Source: an uncultured Clostridia bacterium (lineage in GTDB: Bacteria; Bacillota; Clostridia; TANB77; CAG-508). From it: a DNA stretch of 64,000 nt. This document shows positions 41,808 through 51,974 of the stretch, piece by piece. A program made the translations under genes and the position numbers. The first letter of the stretch is position 1. Every line of letters begins with the position of its first letter. The notes below the pieces were generated by a model. The model had not been told where the DNA came from. It searched no databases and saw only the letters and a list, made by a program, of their open reading frames with translations. Location of the stretch: contig CAKOXK010000007.1 of assembly GCA_934130085.1 (NCBI GenBank), forward strand, positions 9,080 to 73,079, read 5' to 3'.

Positions 41808-42689
41808 ATGGATAAGCAAATAAAACTTTTTTTAGAATTTTTACAAAACGATAAAAAATTGTCAGATAATACACTTCAATCATATAGAAGAGATATTAAT
41901 CAATATGAAAATTACCTTAACGAAAAAAATATTAATTATTTAAAAGTATCAGAAGATGAAATAACTGACTATTTTAAAGGTCTAAAAAAAGAAGGAAAGA
42001 AAACATCTACAATTTCTAGGAACCTTGCTACAATAAGATCTTTTTATCAATTTTTGGTTAGAACAAAGAAAGTTAAAGCTGACCCAACTAAAAACATTCA
42101 ATCTCCTAAAATTGAGAAAAGAGTACCAAGTGTTTTATCATCTGAAGAAGTTGAACTTTTACTTGAACAACCTAAAGATGTTGATTTAAAAGGTACTAGA
42201 GATAAAGCGATGCTTGAATTTGCTTATGCTACTGGTATGAAAGTTACAGAAATTATTGACCTTAATATAGATGATATTGATTTTGAAAATAGCACAGTTA
42301 AATGCGAAGCTGGGAAGAAATCAAGAATTATTCCATTGGGTTCGCTTGCTGAAAAGGCTCTTAAAGAATATGTTCAAGATGCAAGACCAATCTTAATAAA
42401 AGATGAAAATAATAAATCGTTATTTGTTAACATGAATGGTTCAAGATTAACCCGTCAGGGCTTTTGGAAGATAGTAAAATATTATAAAGAAAAGGCTCAT
42501 ATTGATAAAGATATTACTCCACACGTTTTAAGACATTCATTTGCAACACACCTTTTACAAAATGGAGCAGATCTAAAATCTATTCAAGCAATGCTTGGTC
42601 ATTCTGATATATCATCAACTCAAATATATGCTCAATTCGAAACACAGGAATTGCAAAATATTTATAAAAAAGCTCATCCAAGAGCGTAA
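41808..42689 (+). CDS. xerD: Tyrosine recombinase XerD (first catalytic Arg replaced by Lys)
   Basis: 293 residues from ATG 41808. Resolves chromosome dimers at dif with XerC. N-terminal SAM-like core-binding domain (FLEFLQNDKKLSDNTLQSYRRDINQY), then the catalytic domain. Active-site set: Lys171 region GKKSRIIPLG, His239 and Arg242 (HVLRHSFATHLLQNGADLKSIQAMLGH), His265 and nucleophile Tyr274 (TQIYAQ). The usual first Arg (in TGLRVSEL) is Lys145 here (TGMKVTEI). Position between spoIIM and a metal ATPase fits the chromosomal xerD of Clostridia, not a mobile integrase. AGGGGTAC lies ahead. Confidence 0.88.
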   Translation: MDKQIKLFLEFLQNDKKLSDNTLQSYRRDINQYENYLNEKNINYLKVSEDEITDYFKGLKKEGKKTSTISRNLATIRSFYQFLVRTKKVKADPTKNIQSPKIEKRVPSVLSSEEVELLLEQPKDVDLKGTRDKAMLEFAYATGMKVTEIIDLNIDDIDFENSTVKCEAGKKSRIIPLGSLAEKALKEYVQDARPILIKDENNKSLFVNMNGSRLTRQGFWKIVKYYKEKAHIDKDITPHVLRHSFATHLLQNGADLKSIQAMLGHSDISSTQIYAQFETQELQNIYKKAHPRA

Positions 42690-42720
42690 ATAGTAAAATG
42701 TAAATATAAACAATTATAAC

Positions 42721-42756
42721 AAAAAAGTAATAGGTTTAATATCTGTTACTTTTTTC
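42721..42756 (+). terminator. Terminator after xerD
   Basis: Stem AAAAAAGTAA / TTACTTTTTT (42721-42730 with 42746-42755) about 31 nt after the stop; the inner AG/CT pairs extend it. The remaining 180 nt to copA are low-complexity ATAAAAT repeats with no gene. Confidence 0.8.
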
Positions 42757-42933
42757 ATATTAATAAATACTGAACATTTAATATATAAGACTTGAATTAT
42801 AAATTATAAAATATAAAATAAAAAATAATTAAATAATAAAATATAGAATGATAAAAATATGAAATGCAAAATATAAAATATGAAACGTAAAATTATAGAT
42901 ACAAATATATTTAAAAATAGAAAGAAGGTATAA

Positions 42934-45153
42934 ATGAAAAGTATAATACTTGCAATCGATGGCATGACATGTAGCGCTTGCTCAAATGGGCTAGAAAAAT
43001 ACTTGAATAAACAAAATGGTATTTTTGAAGCAAATGTAAACCTTGTAATGTCAAACGCGACAATCACCTATGATGAAAAAATTCTAGATCAAGAAAGAAT
43101 AGAAAAATTTGTAAAACAGGCTGGATTTAAGAGCTTAGGTGTATTTAAAAAAATTGATATAGAAAAGAATAATAAAAACGAAAAAAATAAATTCATAGTA
43201 TTTACGATTTTAGCAATTATAATGATGTATATTTCCATGGGACATACTTTGGGTCTGCCAATTTTTAAATTTATAAGTGTTGAACATAGTCCAATAAATT
43301 ATGCTATTTGTCTACTTATTTTAACATTAGCATTTTTCCTATATGGGTACGATATATTAAAAAGTGGTTTTAAAAACTTAATTCACAAGATTCCTAACAT
43401 GGATACACTTGTAACAATTGGGGTTATGAGTAGTTTCCTTTATAGCTTATACGGAATGCACATGGTAATAAAAGGCGATATACATTATATAATGAATTTG
43501 TATTTTGAATCAGCAGCAATTGTTATTTATTTTGTTAAATTTGGCAGATACATTGATAAAATAAGCAAAGACAAGACAAAAAACGCAATAAAAAAATTAG
43601 TAGAAATCACTCCAAATAAAGCAACTATTGAGGTTAATGGAGAGAAAAAAGAAGTCACACTTGATGAAATAAAAAAAGGAAATATTGTGATTGCAAAAGC
43701 TGGTGACAAAATTGCAGTTGATGGAGAAATAATAGAAGGAAGAACTCATTTAGATGAATCATTTATTACAGGAGAAAGTAAACCAGTAGCCAAGACTGTC
43801 AGTGATAAAGTAATAGCAGGAAGCTTAAACTATGATGGATTTATAAAATATAAAGCTGAAAAAATTGGAAAAGAGTCAACAGTATCAGAAATAGTTAGAC
43901 TAGTTGTTGAAGCAAGCAATACAAAAGCACCGATTGCAAAAGTTGCTGATAAAATTTCAGGATATTTTGTTCCAACTGTAATTGTAATTGCAATTATAAG
44001 TTTTATTGTATATATACTTCTGGGGTATGATTTTGCAACAGCATTAAGCACATTTGTTACAGTACTAGTTGTTGCATGCCCTTGCAGTTTAGGCTTGGCT
44101 ACGCCACTTGCAATAGTTATAAGTGAAGGAACATGTGCAAGCAATGGAATACTAGTAAAGAAAAGTGAAATATTAGAAAACGCTTCAAAAATTAACACAA
44201 TTATATTTGATAAAACAGGAACATTAACATTTGGAAAATTAAAAATGTCACAAATATATAATTACAGTGACTTATCAGAGAAAGAATTAATAAAATTAGC
44301 GGGAAGTATAGAAGAAACATCAACACATCCAATAAGACAAGCTTTTGCATCTTACATGCAAGAAAACAAAATTGAAAAGATTGACGTAAAAAATACTGAG
44401 AACCTTGCAGGTTTAGGTCTAACGGGAGAAGTAGAAAATCAAAAGCTAATATTAGGAAATAGAAAAATAATTGAAAAATTTAATATAGAAAATAATCATA
44501 TAGAAGACGAGAAAAAATTGGCACTTGAAGGAAATACCATTATTTATATTGCAAATGAAAAAAATGTTTTAGCACTAATTGGTGTAAATGATATTGTAAG
44601 AGCAAATGCAAAAGAAGTTATAGAAAAACTAAAAAAACGTAACATACAAACTATAATGCTAACTGGTGATAATAAAGAAACATCAGAAAAGATAGGAAAA
44701 GAGCTAGGAATAGCTAAAGTAATTTCAAACGTATTACCATCTCAAAAAGCTGAAACAGTAAAGAAGTTAAAGCAAGAAGGAAAGAAAGTTATGATGTGTG
44801 GAGATGGAATAAATGATAGTCCTGCATTAACAAGTGCAGACATTGGAGTGAGCGTAAAGAGTGGGACAGATATTGCAATGGATTCAAGTGATGTTATTTT
44901 GACTAAAAATGATTTAAATTCAATATTTAAATTAATAAAAATAAGTGATAAAACAATCAAAAATATAAAGCAAAACTTATTTTGGGCGTTCTTTTACAAT
45001 TGTTTAATGATACCTATAGCAGTTGGACTATTAAAACCAATTGGAATTTCAATTAATCCAATGATTGCTAGTCTAGCAATGGTGCTTAGTAGTTTGACGG
45101 TTGTTTTTAATGCAATGAGGCTCAGAAGATTGCAACATTCGCGCTTCGCTTGA
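42934..45153 (+). CDS. copA: Copper-translocating P1B-type ATPase
   Basis: 739 residues. Exports Cu(I). Motifs in order: N-terminal metal-binding domain GMTCSACSNGLE (CxxC 13-16), TGES in FITGESKPV, membrane CPC (382-384) in VVACPCSLGLATPLA, phosphorylation site DKTGTLT (Asp426), the HP locus in STHPIRQ, and CGDGINDSPALTSADIGVSV. The final residues RLQHSRFA come from a palindromic repeat that has replaced the native end; the usual ending is just after FNAMRLRR, so little is lost. AAGAAGGTATAA precedes the ATG. No csoR or copZ neighbour is seen. Confidence 0.94.
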   Translation: MKSIILAIDGMTCSACSNGLEKYLNKQNGIFEANVNLVMSNATITYDEKILDQERIEKFVKQAGFKSLGVFKKIDIEKNNKNEKNKFIVFTILAIIMMYISMGHTLGLPIFKFISVEHSPINYAICLLILTLAFFLYGYDILKSGFKNLIHKIPNMDTLVTIGVMSSFLYSLYGMHMVIKGDIHYIMNLYFESAAIVIYFVKFGRYIDKISKDKTKNAIKKLVEITPNKATIEVNGEKKEVTLDEIKKGNIVIAKAGDKIAVDGEIIEGRTHLDESFITGESKPVAKTVSDKVIAGSLNYDGFIKYKAEKIGKESTVSEIVRLVVEASNTKAPIAKVADKISGYFVPTVIVIAIISFIVYILLGYDFATALSTFVTVLVVACPCSLGLATPLAIVISEGTCASNGILVKKSEILENASKINTIIFDKTGTLTFGKLKMSQIYNYSDLSEKELIKLAGSIEETSTHPIRQAFASYMQENKIEKIDVKNTENLAGLGLTGEVENQKLILGNRKIIEKFNIENNHIEDEKKLALEGNTIIYIANEKNVLALIGVNDIVRANAKEVIEKLKKRNIQTIMLTGDNKETSEKIGKELGIAKVISNVLPSQKAETVKKLKQEGKKVMMCGDGINDSPALTSADIGVSVKSGTDIAMDSSDVILTKNDLNSIFKLIKISDKTIKNIKQNLFWAFFYNCLMIPIAVGLLKPIGISINPMIASLAMVLSSLTVVFNAMRLRRLQHSRFA

Positions 45154-45190
45154 CGCTAAAGCGGCATTTTAAACAATATACTATTAACTG
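45119..45190. repeat. Dispersed palindromic repeat, copy F (right half), fused to copA 3' end
   Basis: CAGAAGATTGCAACATTCGCGCTTCGCTTGACGCTAAAGCGGCATTTTAAACAATATA (split here as 45122-45179) matches the right half of the full elements; the left half is missing. The copA stop codon lies inside it. Confidence 0.8.
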
Positions 45191-45220
45191 TTTTGTTTTA
45201 CATAAAATTACAATTAACCC

Positions 45221-45249
45221 TTGACATATTGGTGTTTAAATAATAAAAT
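45221..45249 (+). promoter_or_regulatory. rny promoter
   Basis: TTGACA (45221-45226), 17-nt spacer, TAAAAT (45244-45249), with a 77-nt leader to the rny start. Confidence 0.65.
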
Positions 45250-45326
45250 ATATCTGTAGAATATTTATAAAAAATGATTATATATATTTGTACATTGAAA
45301 ATTAAATAGAAAGAGGTGTATTAATT

Positions 45327-46868
45327 ATGCAAATAGTAATTTATATCACTATTTTTCTAGTCTCAGCAATAGTTTTCTTATTCGTGGGATATACAGTTAG
45401 AAAGAAAACAGCTGAATCAAAAATTGAAAGTGCGGAAAGAGAAGCACAAAGAATTTTAGATAATGCCGAAAAAGAAGCAGAAAATGCGAAGAAAGAACAA
45501 ATCGTTAAAGCAAAGGAAGAGATTATAAATGCTAGAAATGAGTTAGAAGAAGAGATTAGAGAAAGAAGAAGTGATGTTTCTCAACAAGAAAAAAGACTTA
45601 TTCAAAAAGAAGAGAATTTGGATAAAAAAATTTACAATGCAGAGCAGAGGGCTAAACAGCTTGATAACAGAGAAAGTCAAATTGAGAATGTTAGAAAGGA
45701 AGTTCAGAGGTTAAAAGATAGTGAGCTTGATGAGCTTGAGAAGATTGCTAGAATGTCTCAAGATGATGCTAAGTCTGAGCTTTTATCAAGGGTTGATGAG
45801 ACTCTTACTCAGGAGAAGGCTGAGAAAATCAGAGATATGGAGAATGAAATTAAGGATAAGTCTGAAAGTACTGCTAAAGATATTATTACTTATGCAATTC
45901 AAAAGTGTGCAGCTGATCATACTGCTGAGTCTACTGTTTCAATTGTTCCTTTACCAAGTGATGATATGAAAGGTAGAATTATTGGTAGAGAGGGTAGAAA
46001 TATTAAAGCTCTTGAAACTCTTACAGGTGTTGATTTTATTATTGATGATACTCCAGAGTCTGTTGTAATTTCTGGTTTTGATCCTTTAAGAAGAGAGGTT
46101 GCAAGGCTTGCTCTTCAAGGTTTGATTGATGATGGAAGAATTCATCCTGCCAAGATTGAAGAAATGGTTGAAAAGGCTAAGGAGGATCTTTCAAAGATTA
46201 TCAAAGAAGAGGGCGAAAGGGCTGCAATGGAGACTGGTATTATGCGTTTACATCCTGATATAATTAATTTGTTAGGTAAACTTAAGTACAGAACAAGTTA
46301 TGGACAAAATGTATTAATGCATTCTATTGAAGTGTCAAATTTGGCTAGAATTATGGCTGATGAGTTAGGCTTAAATACTAAATTGGCTGCTAGAGCTGGT
46401 CTTTTACATGATATAGGTAAGGCTCTTGATCATGATATGGAGGGTACTCACGTACAAATTGGTGTTGATATTTTAAAGAAATACAAAGAAGATCCTAAGG
46501 TTATTAATGCCGTTGAAGCTCATCATGGTGATGTTGAGGCTCAAACACCGGAGGCTTTTTTAGTACAAGCTGCTGATGCTATTTCTGCTTCAAGACCTGG
46601 TGCTAGAAGAGAAACTTTTGATGCATATATTAAAAGACTTGAACAACTTGAGACAATTGCTAATTCATTTGATGGAGTTGAGAAGTCTTATGCAATTCAA
46701 GCTGGTAGAGAGATAAGAATAATTGTAAAACCTGAAAAAATATCAGATGATGAAATGACGATTATGGCTCGAGATATTTCTAAGAGAATTGAAGATGAAA
46801 TGGATTATCCAGGTCAAATAAAAATTAATTTAATTAGAGAAAAAAGAGTTGTAGAATATGCTAAATAA
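45327..46868 (+). CDS. rny: Ribonuclease Y
   Basis: 513 residues. Membrane-bound endoribonuclease that starts mRNA decay in Firmicutes. N-terminal helix (4-22), long Glu/Lys coiled coil (about 28-190), KH domain with [15 protein letters not shown] (near 216-230), and HD domain with [21 protein letters not shown] (near 359) ending in [25 protein letters not shown] precedes the ATG. The KH-HD portion uses more T/G-ending codons than the coiled coil. rny commonly adjoins ymdB or spoVS; here it is apart. Confidence 0.96.
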   Translation: MQIVIYITIFLVSAIVFLFVGYTVRKKTAESKIESAEREAQRILDNAEKEAENAKKEQIVKAKEEIINARNELEEEIRERRSDVSQQEKRLIQKEENLDKKIYNAEQRAKQLDNRESQIENVRKEVQRLKDSELDELEKIARMSQDDAKSELLSRVDETLTQEKAEKIRDMENEIKDKSESTAKDIITYAIQKCAADHTAESTVSIVPLPSDDMKGRIIGREGRNIKALETLTGVDFIIDDTPESVVISGFDPLRREVARLALQGLIDDGRIHPAKIEEMVEKAKEDLSKIIKEEGERAAMETGIMRLHPDIINLLGKLKYRTSYGQNVLMHSIEVSNLARIMADELGLNTKLAARAGLLHDIGKALDHDMEGTHVQIGVDILKKYKEDPKVINAVEAHHGDVEAQTPEAFLVQAADAISASRPGARRETFDAYIKRLEQLETIANSFDGVEKSYAIQAGREIRIIVKPEKISDDEMTIMARDISKRIEDEMDYPGQIKINLIREKRVVEYAK

Positions 46869-46918
46869 AGTATTATTTTTATTGGATGTTATTTTAGATA
46901 TCTAGATATAATAAGATT

Positions 46919-46986
46919 AAAAAGACTTAAAACGAAAGATATACTACATATATTATAGTTTATCTATGAATTTTAGGTCTTTTTTA
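46919..46986 (+). terminator. Possible terminator after rny
   Basis: Stem AAAAAGACTTAAAA / TTTTAGGTCTTTTTT (46919-46932 with 46971-46985) with a long loop of about 38 nt and a T-run. The large loop makes it weak; it is the only candidate before mscL. Confidence 0.5.
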
Positions 46987-47150
46987 TATATTATTTATAT
47001 ATTAAAAAATTTATGCAATTTTTCTAATATATAAAATTATATTGTACAGAAAGTTCTTAATAAATTTTCGAGTACGGATAAATTTAATGAAAAACAATGA
47101 TTTTTCAGATATGATCTATTTATATAACATTTAAAATATTAGGAGATAAT

Positions 47151-47675
47151 GTGATTATGGAGAAATTAGATAAAGAAAAGATAAAAAAAACAAAAAAGAA
47201 ATTAAGAAAGAGCGTTACAAAAGAAGTAGATGAATTTAAGAAGTTTATAATGCAGGGCAATATTGTTGATATGGCAGTCGGGGTTATAATAGGAGGTGCG
47301 TTTGGAAAGATTGTTACTTCTCTTGTAAATGATATACTTATGCCATTGATTGGAATTCTAATAGGGGGAATTGATTTCACTAAATTAAGCATAACTGTGC
47401 TTGATGCCCAAATAATGTATGGATCATTTATACAGCAAGTTATTGATTTCTTGATTGTATCAATATGCATATTTATATTTCTTAAAATAATAGCAAAGTT
47501 GGAAAGCAAATTTAAGAAAACAAATTCAAAAGCGGATGAAGAGAATAAAAATGAAGAAGAACAAGTAACAGCTGAAAATAAAGAAAAAGATATTAGCGAG
47601 GAAATAAAATTACTTACAGAGATAAGAGATCTATTAAAAGATGATAAAGATAAAGATAAAAATAATGTAAAGTGA
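47151..47675 (+). CDS. mscL: Large-conductance mechanosensitive channel
   Basis: 174 residues. Opens under membrane tension to release solutes during hypo-osmotic shock. Signature: [42 protein letters not shown] (helix 1), [22 protein letters not shown] (helix 2), and a charged cytoplasmic tail ending in a helical bundle ([16 protein letters not shown]). The basic N-terminal extension of about 25 residues and the longer Glu/Lys tail exceed the usual 130-150 length. AGGAGATAAT places GTG 47151 or ATG 47157 as start; I chose GTG on spacing, two codons difference. Confidence 0.92.
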   Translation: MIMEKLDKEKIKKTKKKLRKSVTKEVDEFKKFIMQGNIVDMAVGVIIGGAFGKIVTSLVNDILMPLIGILIGGIDFTKLSITVLDAQIMYGSFIQQVIDFLIVSICIFIFLKIIAKLESKFKKTNSKADEENKNEEEQVTAENKEKDISEEIKLLTEIRDLLKDDKDKDKNNVK

Positions 47676-47876
47676 AAAATTAAAAGTTAAATTTAATTTT
47701 ATAGAGTAAATATCAAGAAGAAATAAATGCGATTTTACAAAGTAACTGTCAAATAAAAAGTTAAATATTTTATGTAAAAAATCACTACACTTGCATAAAG
47801 GAATTTACTTTTCATATATTTATGATATAATATCAATTATACAATAATTTTATTTGTGTAAAAAGGGGGGGCTTAT

Positions 47877-48218
47877 ATGTCAAGAGCTATTGTAGAAAAA
47901 TATGCAAAGTACCGGTTTAAAGAAATAAATAGAGTAGGAGGAGCTGGAATTTCAACAGAAAGACTTAATGTAATGGAGGACTGCGTGATAGTAATATTAA
48001 GAGATTCATGCATGCATAATGCTGAGAATTTTATCATGAAGGGACTAGGTTACAAGCTTAATGAAGAATTCACAGACAAACTAAATGAAAGCCTTCAAAA
48101 CAGTAAAAAAGAAAACTTTATAAAGCAGGTTTGCTGTAGATTTGAAGGCAGAGGTAAGGTGTATGTTTATTCAATTTCTTATGATAAATTGGATAAGATC
48201 TATGAAAAACTAAAATAA
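47877..48218 (+). CDS. Unknown small cytosolic protein
   Basis: 113 residues, start ATG 47877 after an unusual all-G binding site (AAAAAGGGGGGGCTTAT). No signal or membrane helix. Sequence features: ISTERLNVMEDCVIVILRDSCMHNAENFIM, then VCCRFEGRGKVYVYSISYDKLDKIYEKL. Alternating beta/alpha suggests a small compact domain; two Cys pairs may matter. I do not recognise the family with confidence. Followed by a clear terminator and a palindromic repeat, converging on uvrB. Confidence 0.65.
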   Translation: MSRAIVEKYAKYRFKEINRVGGAGISTERLNVMEDCVIVILRDSCMHNAENFIMKGLGYKLNEEFTDKLNESLQNSKKENFIKQVCCRFEGRGKVYVYSISYDKLDKIYEKLK

Positions 48219-48228
48219 GGATTATAAG

Positions 48229-48265
48229 AACCCAAAAAGACTTGTATGAATATACAAGTCTTTTT
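48229..48265 (+). terminator. Rho-independent terminator
   Basis: Stem AAAGACTTGTATG / TATACAAGTCTTT with a short loop and T-run TTTTTTT, 15 nt after the stop of the 113-residue gene. Confidence 0.85.
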
Positions 48266-48315
48266 TTATGATTACTCTCAATGAAATAAAATTATAAAAA
48301 TAAAATTATAAAAAT

Positions 48316-48466
48316 AAAATGATTAATGTTATATTGTTTAAGATGGCGCGCAGCGATCAAGTGAGCAAAGCGAGCGCGAATGGTGCAATCTTCCGAAAGT
48401 TTTATTTCGACTAACGAAGATTGCAGTAAGCAAGACATCGAAAAACAATATAACATTAATCATTTT
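48316..48466. repeat. Dispersed palindromic repeat, copy G (full length, reverse orientation)
   Basis: 151 bp closed by 24-bp perfect arms (48316-48339 with 48443-48466; outer part AAAATGATTAATG). Inner stem TGCAATCTTCCGAAAG / CTAACGAAGATTGCA and side hairpin GGCGCGCAGCGATCAAG. It lies between the 113-residue gene and uvrB, which converge. Confidence 0.9.
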
Positions 48467-48489
48467 TTATATTAAAAAGTATTAGAAAA

Positions 48490-50439
48490 CTATCCACCAA
48501 GTTCTTTTATTTTGTCACGTATTTTAGCTGCTTTTTCAAATTCAAGATTTTGTGCATAAGAAATCATTTCATTTGTCAATCTATTAATTGCTTCTTCTAT
48601 AGTCTCATTGTTTTCTAATTTTGAATTATTATCATTATCAATTTTATAAGAAGCTCTGATTGTTTCTCTAATTTCCTTCTTTATTGTTGTAGGTGTGATG
48701 TTGTGCTCAATGTTATATTTTTCTTGTATTGCACGTCTTCTATTTGTCTCCGTAATTGCTTTATCCATGGAATCAGTTAGCTCATCTGCATACATTATTA
48801 CTTTTCCATCAGTGTTTCTTGCAGCTCTACCAATGGTTTGAATAAGTGAACGCTCAGAACGTAGAAAACCTTCTTTATCGGCATCAAGTATTGCAACAAG
48901 GGATACTTCTGGAATATCTAAACCTTCTCTTAATAAGTTAATTCCAACTAATACATCAAATTTTCCTAAACGTAAATCACGAATTATTTCCATTCTTTCA
49001 AGTGCTTTGATATCTGAATGCATATATCTTACTTTCATATTAAGGCTAGTTAAGTATTGAGTTAGGTCTTCAGCCATTTTTTTAGTAAGTGTAGTAACTA
49101 AAACTCTCTCTTTCTTTTCAATTCTTTCATTGATTTGAGCTATCAAATCATCTACCTGATTTTCAACAGGTCTAACTTCAATTTTAGGGTCAAGTAAGCC
49201 TGTGGGTCTAATGATCTGTTCCACAACTCTATCTCTTGAATGCTCTAATTCATAATCACCAGGAGTGGCTGATACAAATACAACTTGATTAATTCTTTGC
49301 TCAAATTCTTCGAATTTAAGAGGCCTGTTATCATAAGCAGAAGGTAATCTAAAACCATAATCTACAAGAGTTTCTTTTCTAGCGTGATCTCCATTATACA
49401 TTGCTCTAACTTGAGGAAGTGTGGCATGTGATTCATCAACCAATAATAGATAATCATCAGGGAAATAATCAAACAAAGTAAATGGGGCAGAGCCAGGAGT
49501 TCTACCACTTATATGTCTTGAATAATTTTCAATCCCTTGACAATATCCTGTTTCACGCATCATTTCAAGATCGAAATTGGTTCTTTCTTCAATACGTTGA
49601 GCCTCAAGCAATTTACCTTTATCTTTGAAAAATTTAATCTGTTCTTGCAATTCTTTTTCAATTGTAGTAATTGCCCTTTGCATTTTAGATGAAGTTGTTA
49701 CATAGTGAGAATTAGGAACAACAAGTACACTTTGAAGTTCAGCAATTTTTTTGCCAGTTAAAGGATTAATTTCTTCAATCTTATCAATTTCATCCCCAAA
49801 AAAGTCAACACGTAAAGCCTTTTCGCTTTCATCAGCAGGGAAGATCTCAACAATATCACCTTTAGCCCTAAAAGTACCTCTCTTAAAATCCATTTCATTT
49901 CTAGTGTATTGCATTGTTATTAGCTTCTTTAACAAAGAATTCCTATCTTGGTTCATACCAAGTTTTAAAGAAATAATCATATTTTCATAGTCTTCCGGAT
50001 CACCTAAACCGTATAAGCATGATACAGAAGCGACAACTATAGTATCTCTTGATTCAACAAGGGATGCTGTTGCTGCCAATCTTAATTTATCAATTTCGTC
50101 ATTAATACTTGCATCTTTTTCTATGTAAGTATCAGAAGAAGGAACATAAGCTTCTGGCTGATAATAATCATAAAAAGATACAAAATATTCAACATTGTTT
50201 TCTGGGAAGAACTCCTTAAACTCAGAATATAATTGTCCTGCCAATGTTTTATTGTGAGCAAGCACAAGGGTAGGCTTTTGAACCCTTTGAATTATATTAG
50301 CCATTGTAAAAGTTTTACCAGAACCAGTAACTCCCAAAAGAGTTTGAAATTTTTTTCCACCTTCAATTCCTTTGGCAAGATAATCAATAGCTTGAGGTTG
50401 ATCGCCAGTGGGGTTATATTCAGAATGTAATTTGAACAT
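48490..50439 (-). CDS. uvrB: Excinuclease ABC subunit B
   Basis: 649 residues from ATG 50439 (TGGAGAATTTTAATTTT ahead); a 20-residue longer frame exists but the family start [18 protein letters not shown] argues against it. Damage-verifying helicase of nucleotide excision repair. Walker [15 protein letters not shown], beta-hairpin [42 protein letters not shown], helicase motif [11 protein letters not shown], and C-terminal UVR motif ([15 protein letters not shown]). It is transcribed away from uvrA, with an unknown gene in the same operon upstream. Confidence 0.96.
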   Translation of the reverse strand: MFKLHSEYNPTGDQPQAIDYLAKGIEGGKKFQTLLGVTGSGKTFTMANIIQRVQKPTLVLAHNKTLAGQLYSEFKEFFPENNVEYFVSFYDYYQPEAYVPSSDTYIEKDASINDEIDKLRLAATASLVESRDTIVVASVSCLYGLGDPEDYENMIISLKLGMNQDRNSLLKKLITMQYTRNEMDFKRGTFRAKGDIVEIFPADESEKALRVDFFGDEIDKIEEINPLTGKKIAELQSVLVVPNSHYVTTSSKMQRAITTIEKELQEQIKFFKDKGKLLEAQRIEERTNFDLEMMRETGYCQGIENYSRHISGRTPGSAPFTLFDYFPDDYLLLVDESHATLPQVRAMYNGDHARKETLVDYGFRLPSAYDNRPLKFEEFEQRINQVVFVSATPGDYELEHSRDRVVEQIIRPTGLLDPKIEVRPVENQVDDLIAQINERIEKKERVLVTTLTKKMAEDLTQYLTSLNMKVRYMHSDIKALERMEIIRDLRLGKFDVLVGINLLREGLDIPEVSLVAILDADKEGFLRSERSLIQTIGRAARNTDGKVIMYADELTDSMDKAITETNRRRAIQEKYNIEHNITPTTIKKEIRETIRASYKIDNDNNSKLENNETIEEAINRLTNEMISYAQNLEFEKAAKIRDKIKELGG

Positions 50440-50464
50440 AAAATTAAAATTCTCCAATCTATTA

Positions 50465-51778
50465 TTAATGTTGGTTAGGGTTGCCCCAAGGAGTTCCATG
50501 ACTTAGATATATCTCATCGTCATCATCATTTAAATCTTTATCATTTTTATTTTCTAGAAGTTCATTTTCATCTGAAAGAGCTTCTGCTGTATTTTTAATT
50601 AGTTCTTCATCAGTTGCATCTTGATTATGTTCTTGTTCAAGATCATGATTTAATTTATCAGTAAAATCATCTACATTAATTCCAAATAATTTTGCATATT
50701 TTTTAATTAGCTCCTCTCTACTAACTTGAGTAGGGTCTGATGGTGCTATATTTTCAGTTTTATCAATACAACCATCATCTGTTCTATGCATTGCTGATTC
50801 AGCTTCATCAACATCTTTATTTTCTCGAATATCAAGAATTTCTTTTTCTTTGATATTTTTTCTAGTGTAGCTTTCGCATGGTATCTCTTCGCCGAGCATG
50901 CGCTCTTCTGTATTAGCACCTCTTGCATAAAATGCACCATAACGTCCATTATCATTATATAAGCCAAATGATTGGTCACGTCTGATAGGAGAGGTAGGGT
51001 CTTTTAATTTAAAAGCTATTGAAACTCCGACTTCTTTTAGTGAACCGTCTGTTCTCATTAATGACATTTCTTTTGCATTTACTACTTCTAGTTTGTCGTT
51101 ATCAATAATATCAAACGAACCATCTTCTTTTATTCCAATGATGAATGAGGCACCGTTTAAGTTTTTAATAACTCTATATGATTGATAATCTAAGTCCAGA
51201 ATTTTGTTCATAGTAAAGTAAGTTGATATTTTTTCATTTCCATCTATACTTTCTGATGCAATTGAATTTTTTAGCAAGTCTCTATAATCAAGGAATGCAG
51301 TTTGTCCTTCAATTTTTGTCATTGATTCAATTTGCTCTTCTGGAATACCAACTGCTTTTGCAGTCTTTTCTAAATCTTCTTTCTGCTTTTCAATAGAGGT
51401 TAGGGAAATCTTCTTATCGTCATTATTACTAGGAATCTTTTTAATTTCATCTTGTCTTTTTTCAATCAATGAAGTGTCAAGACTACCAATCAATTGTAGG
51501 TTTTGTAGTTCTTTTTCATCTATCAAAGCTGGTAAAATATCATCATGTACATTTCTATAAAATTCATGATTTATACTGTTTTCAGATGAAGGATCATTGT
51601 ATGTAACATCATATACAATTTCACCATCACTTAAGCGATTAAATGAAATATCAATTACATAGTAATTATTGTTAGCAATCTTTTCTTTGTTGATTTCATC
51701 AACTTTATTTTCAATTGCTTTTAACTTTTGATATTGCTCTTCTGAAGACATATCTTCAAATAATATTTCTTTTGCCAT
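50465..51778 (-). CDS. Unknown 437-residue acidic protein upstream of uvrB
   Basis: Start ATG 51778 behind TTTAGGAGGTTTGCT; an extension to 51802 lies ahead of that site. Soluble, acidic, no signal. The N-terminus ([31 protein letters not shown]) looks coiled; the middle ([60 protein letters not shown]) is a likely beta domain; the end is very acidic with [10 protein letters not shown] as last residues. I do not recognise it. It shares an operon with uvrB (25-nt gap) and a TTTACT/TATAAT promoter on the minus strand near 51815-51845. A role in repair is only an inference from position. Confidence 0.7.
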   Translation of the reverse strand: MAKEILFEDMSSEEQYQKLKAIENKVDEINKEKIANNNYYVIDISFNRLSDGEIVYDVTYNDPSSENSINHEFYRNVHDDILPALIDEKELQNLQLIGSLDTSLIEKRQDEIKKIPSNNDDKKISLTSIEKQKEDLEKTAKAVGIPEEQIESMTKIEGQTAFLDYRDLLKNSIASESIDGNEKISTYFTMNKILDLDYQSYRVIKNLNGASFIIGIKEDGSFDIIDNDKLEVVNAKEMSLMRTDGSLKEVGVSIAFKLKDPTSPIRRDQSFGLYNDNGRYGAFYARGANTEERMLGEEIPCESYTRKNIKEKEILDIRENKDVDEAESAMHRTDDGCIDKTENIAPSDPTQVSREELIKKYAKLFGINVDDFTDKLNHDLEQEHNQDATDEELIKNTAEALSDENELLENKNDKDLNDDDDEIYLSHGTPWGNPNQH

Positions 51779-51887
51779 AGCAAACCTCCTAAAATAAAAC
51801 ATCTTTTGTAAATTTTACTTATTATAGCATAATGATAAATGTAAGTAAATACCAGGTAATATAAAGATAATTATAGTACAAAACACA

Positions 51888-51916
51888 TTGACTTTTACGA
51901 ACATAAGTTTTATAAT
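51888..51916 (+). promoter_or_regulatory. uvrA promoter with LexA-box-like operator
   Basis: TTGACT (51888-51893), 17-nt spacer, TATAAT (51911-51916). CGAACATAAGTTTT (51898-51911) fills the spacer and matches 12 of 14 positions of CGAACRNRYGTTYG. A repressor here would block RNA polymerase, fitting SOS control of excision repair. Confidence 0.7.
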
Positions 51917-51974
51917 AGAAAAGGTTTCAAAATAAACTAATTTTTTTAATTTAAAGATATAATTGAGGTGAATT

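Noticed and set aside
41808..42689. Tyrosine recombinase as evidence of a mobile element
   Set aside because: Sequence and position beside spoIIM fit chromosomal XerD; no att repeats, excisionase or cargo surround it.
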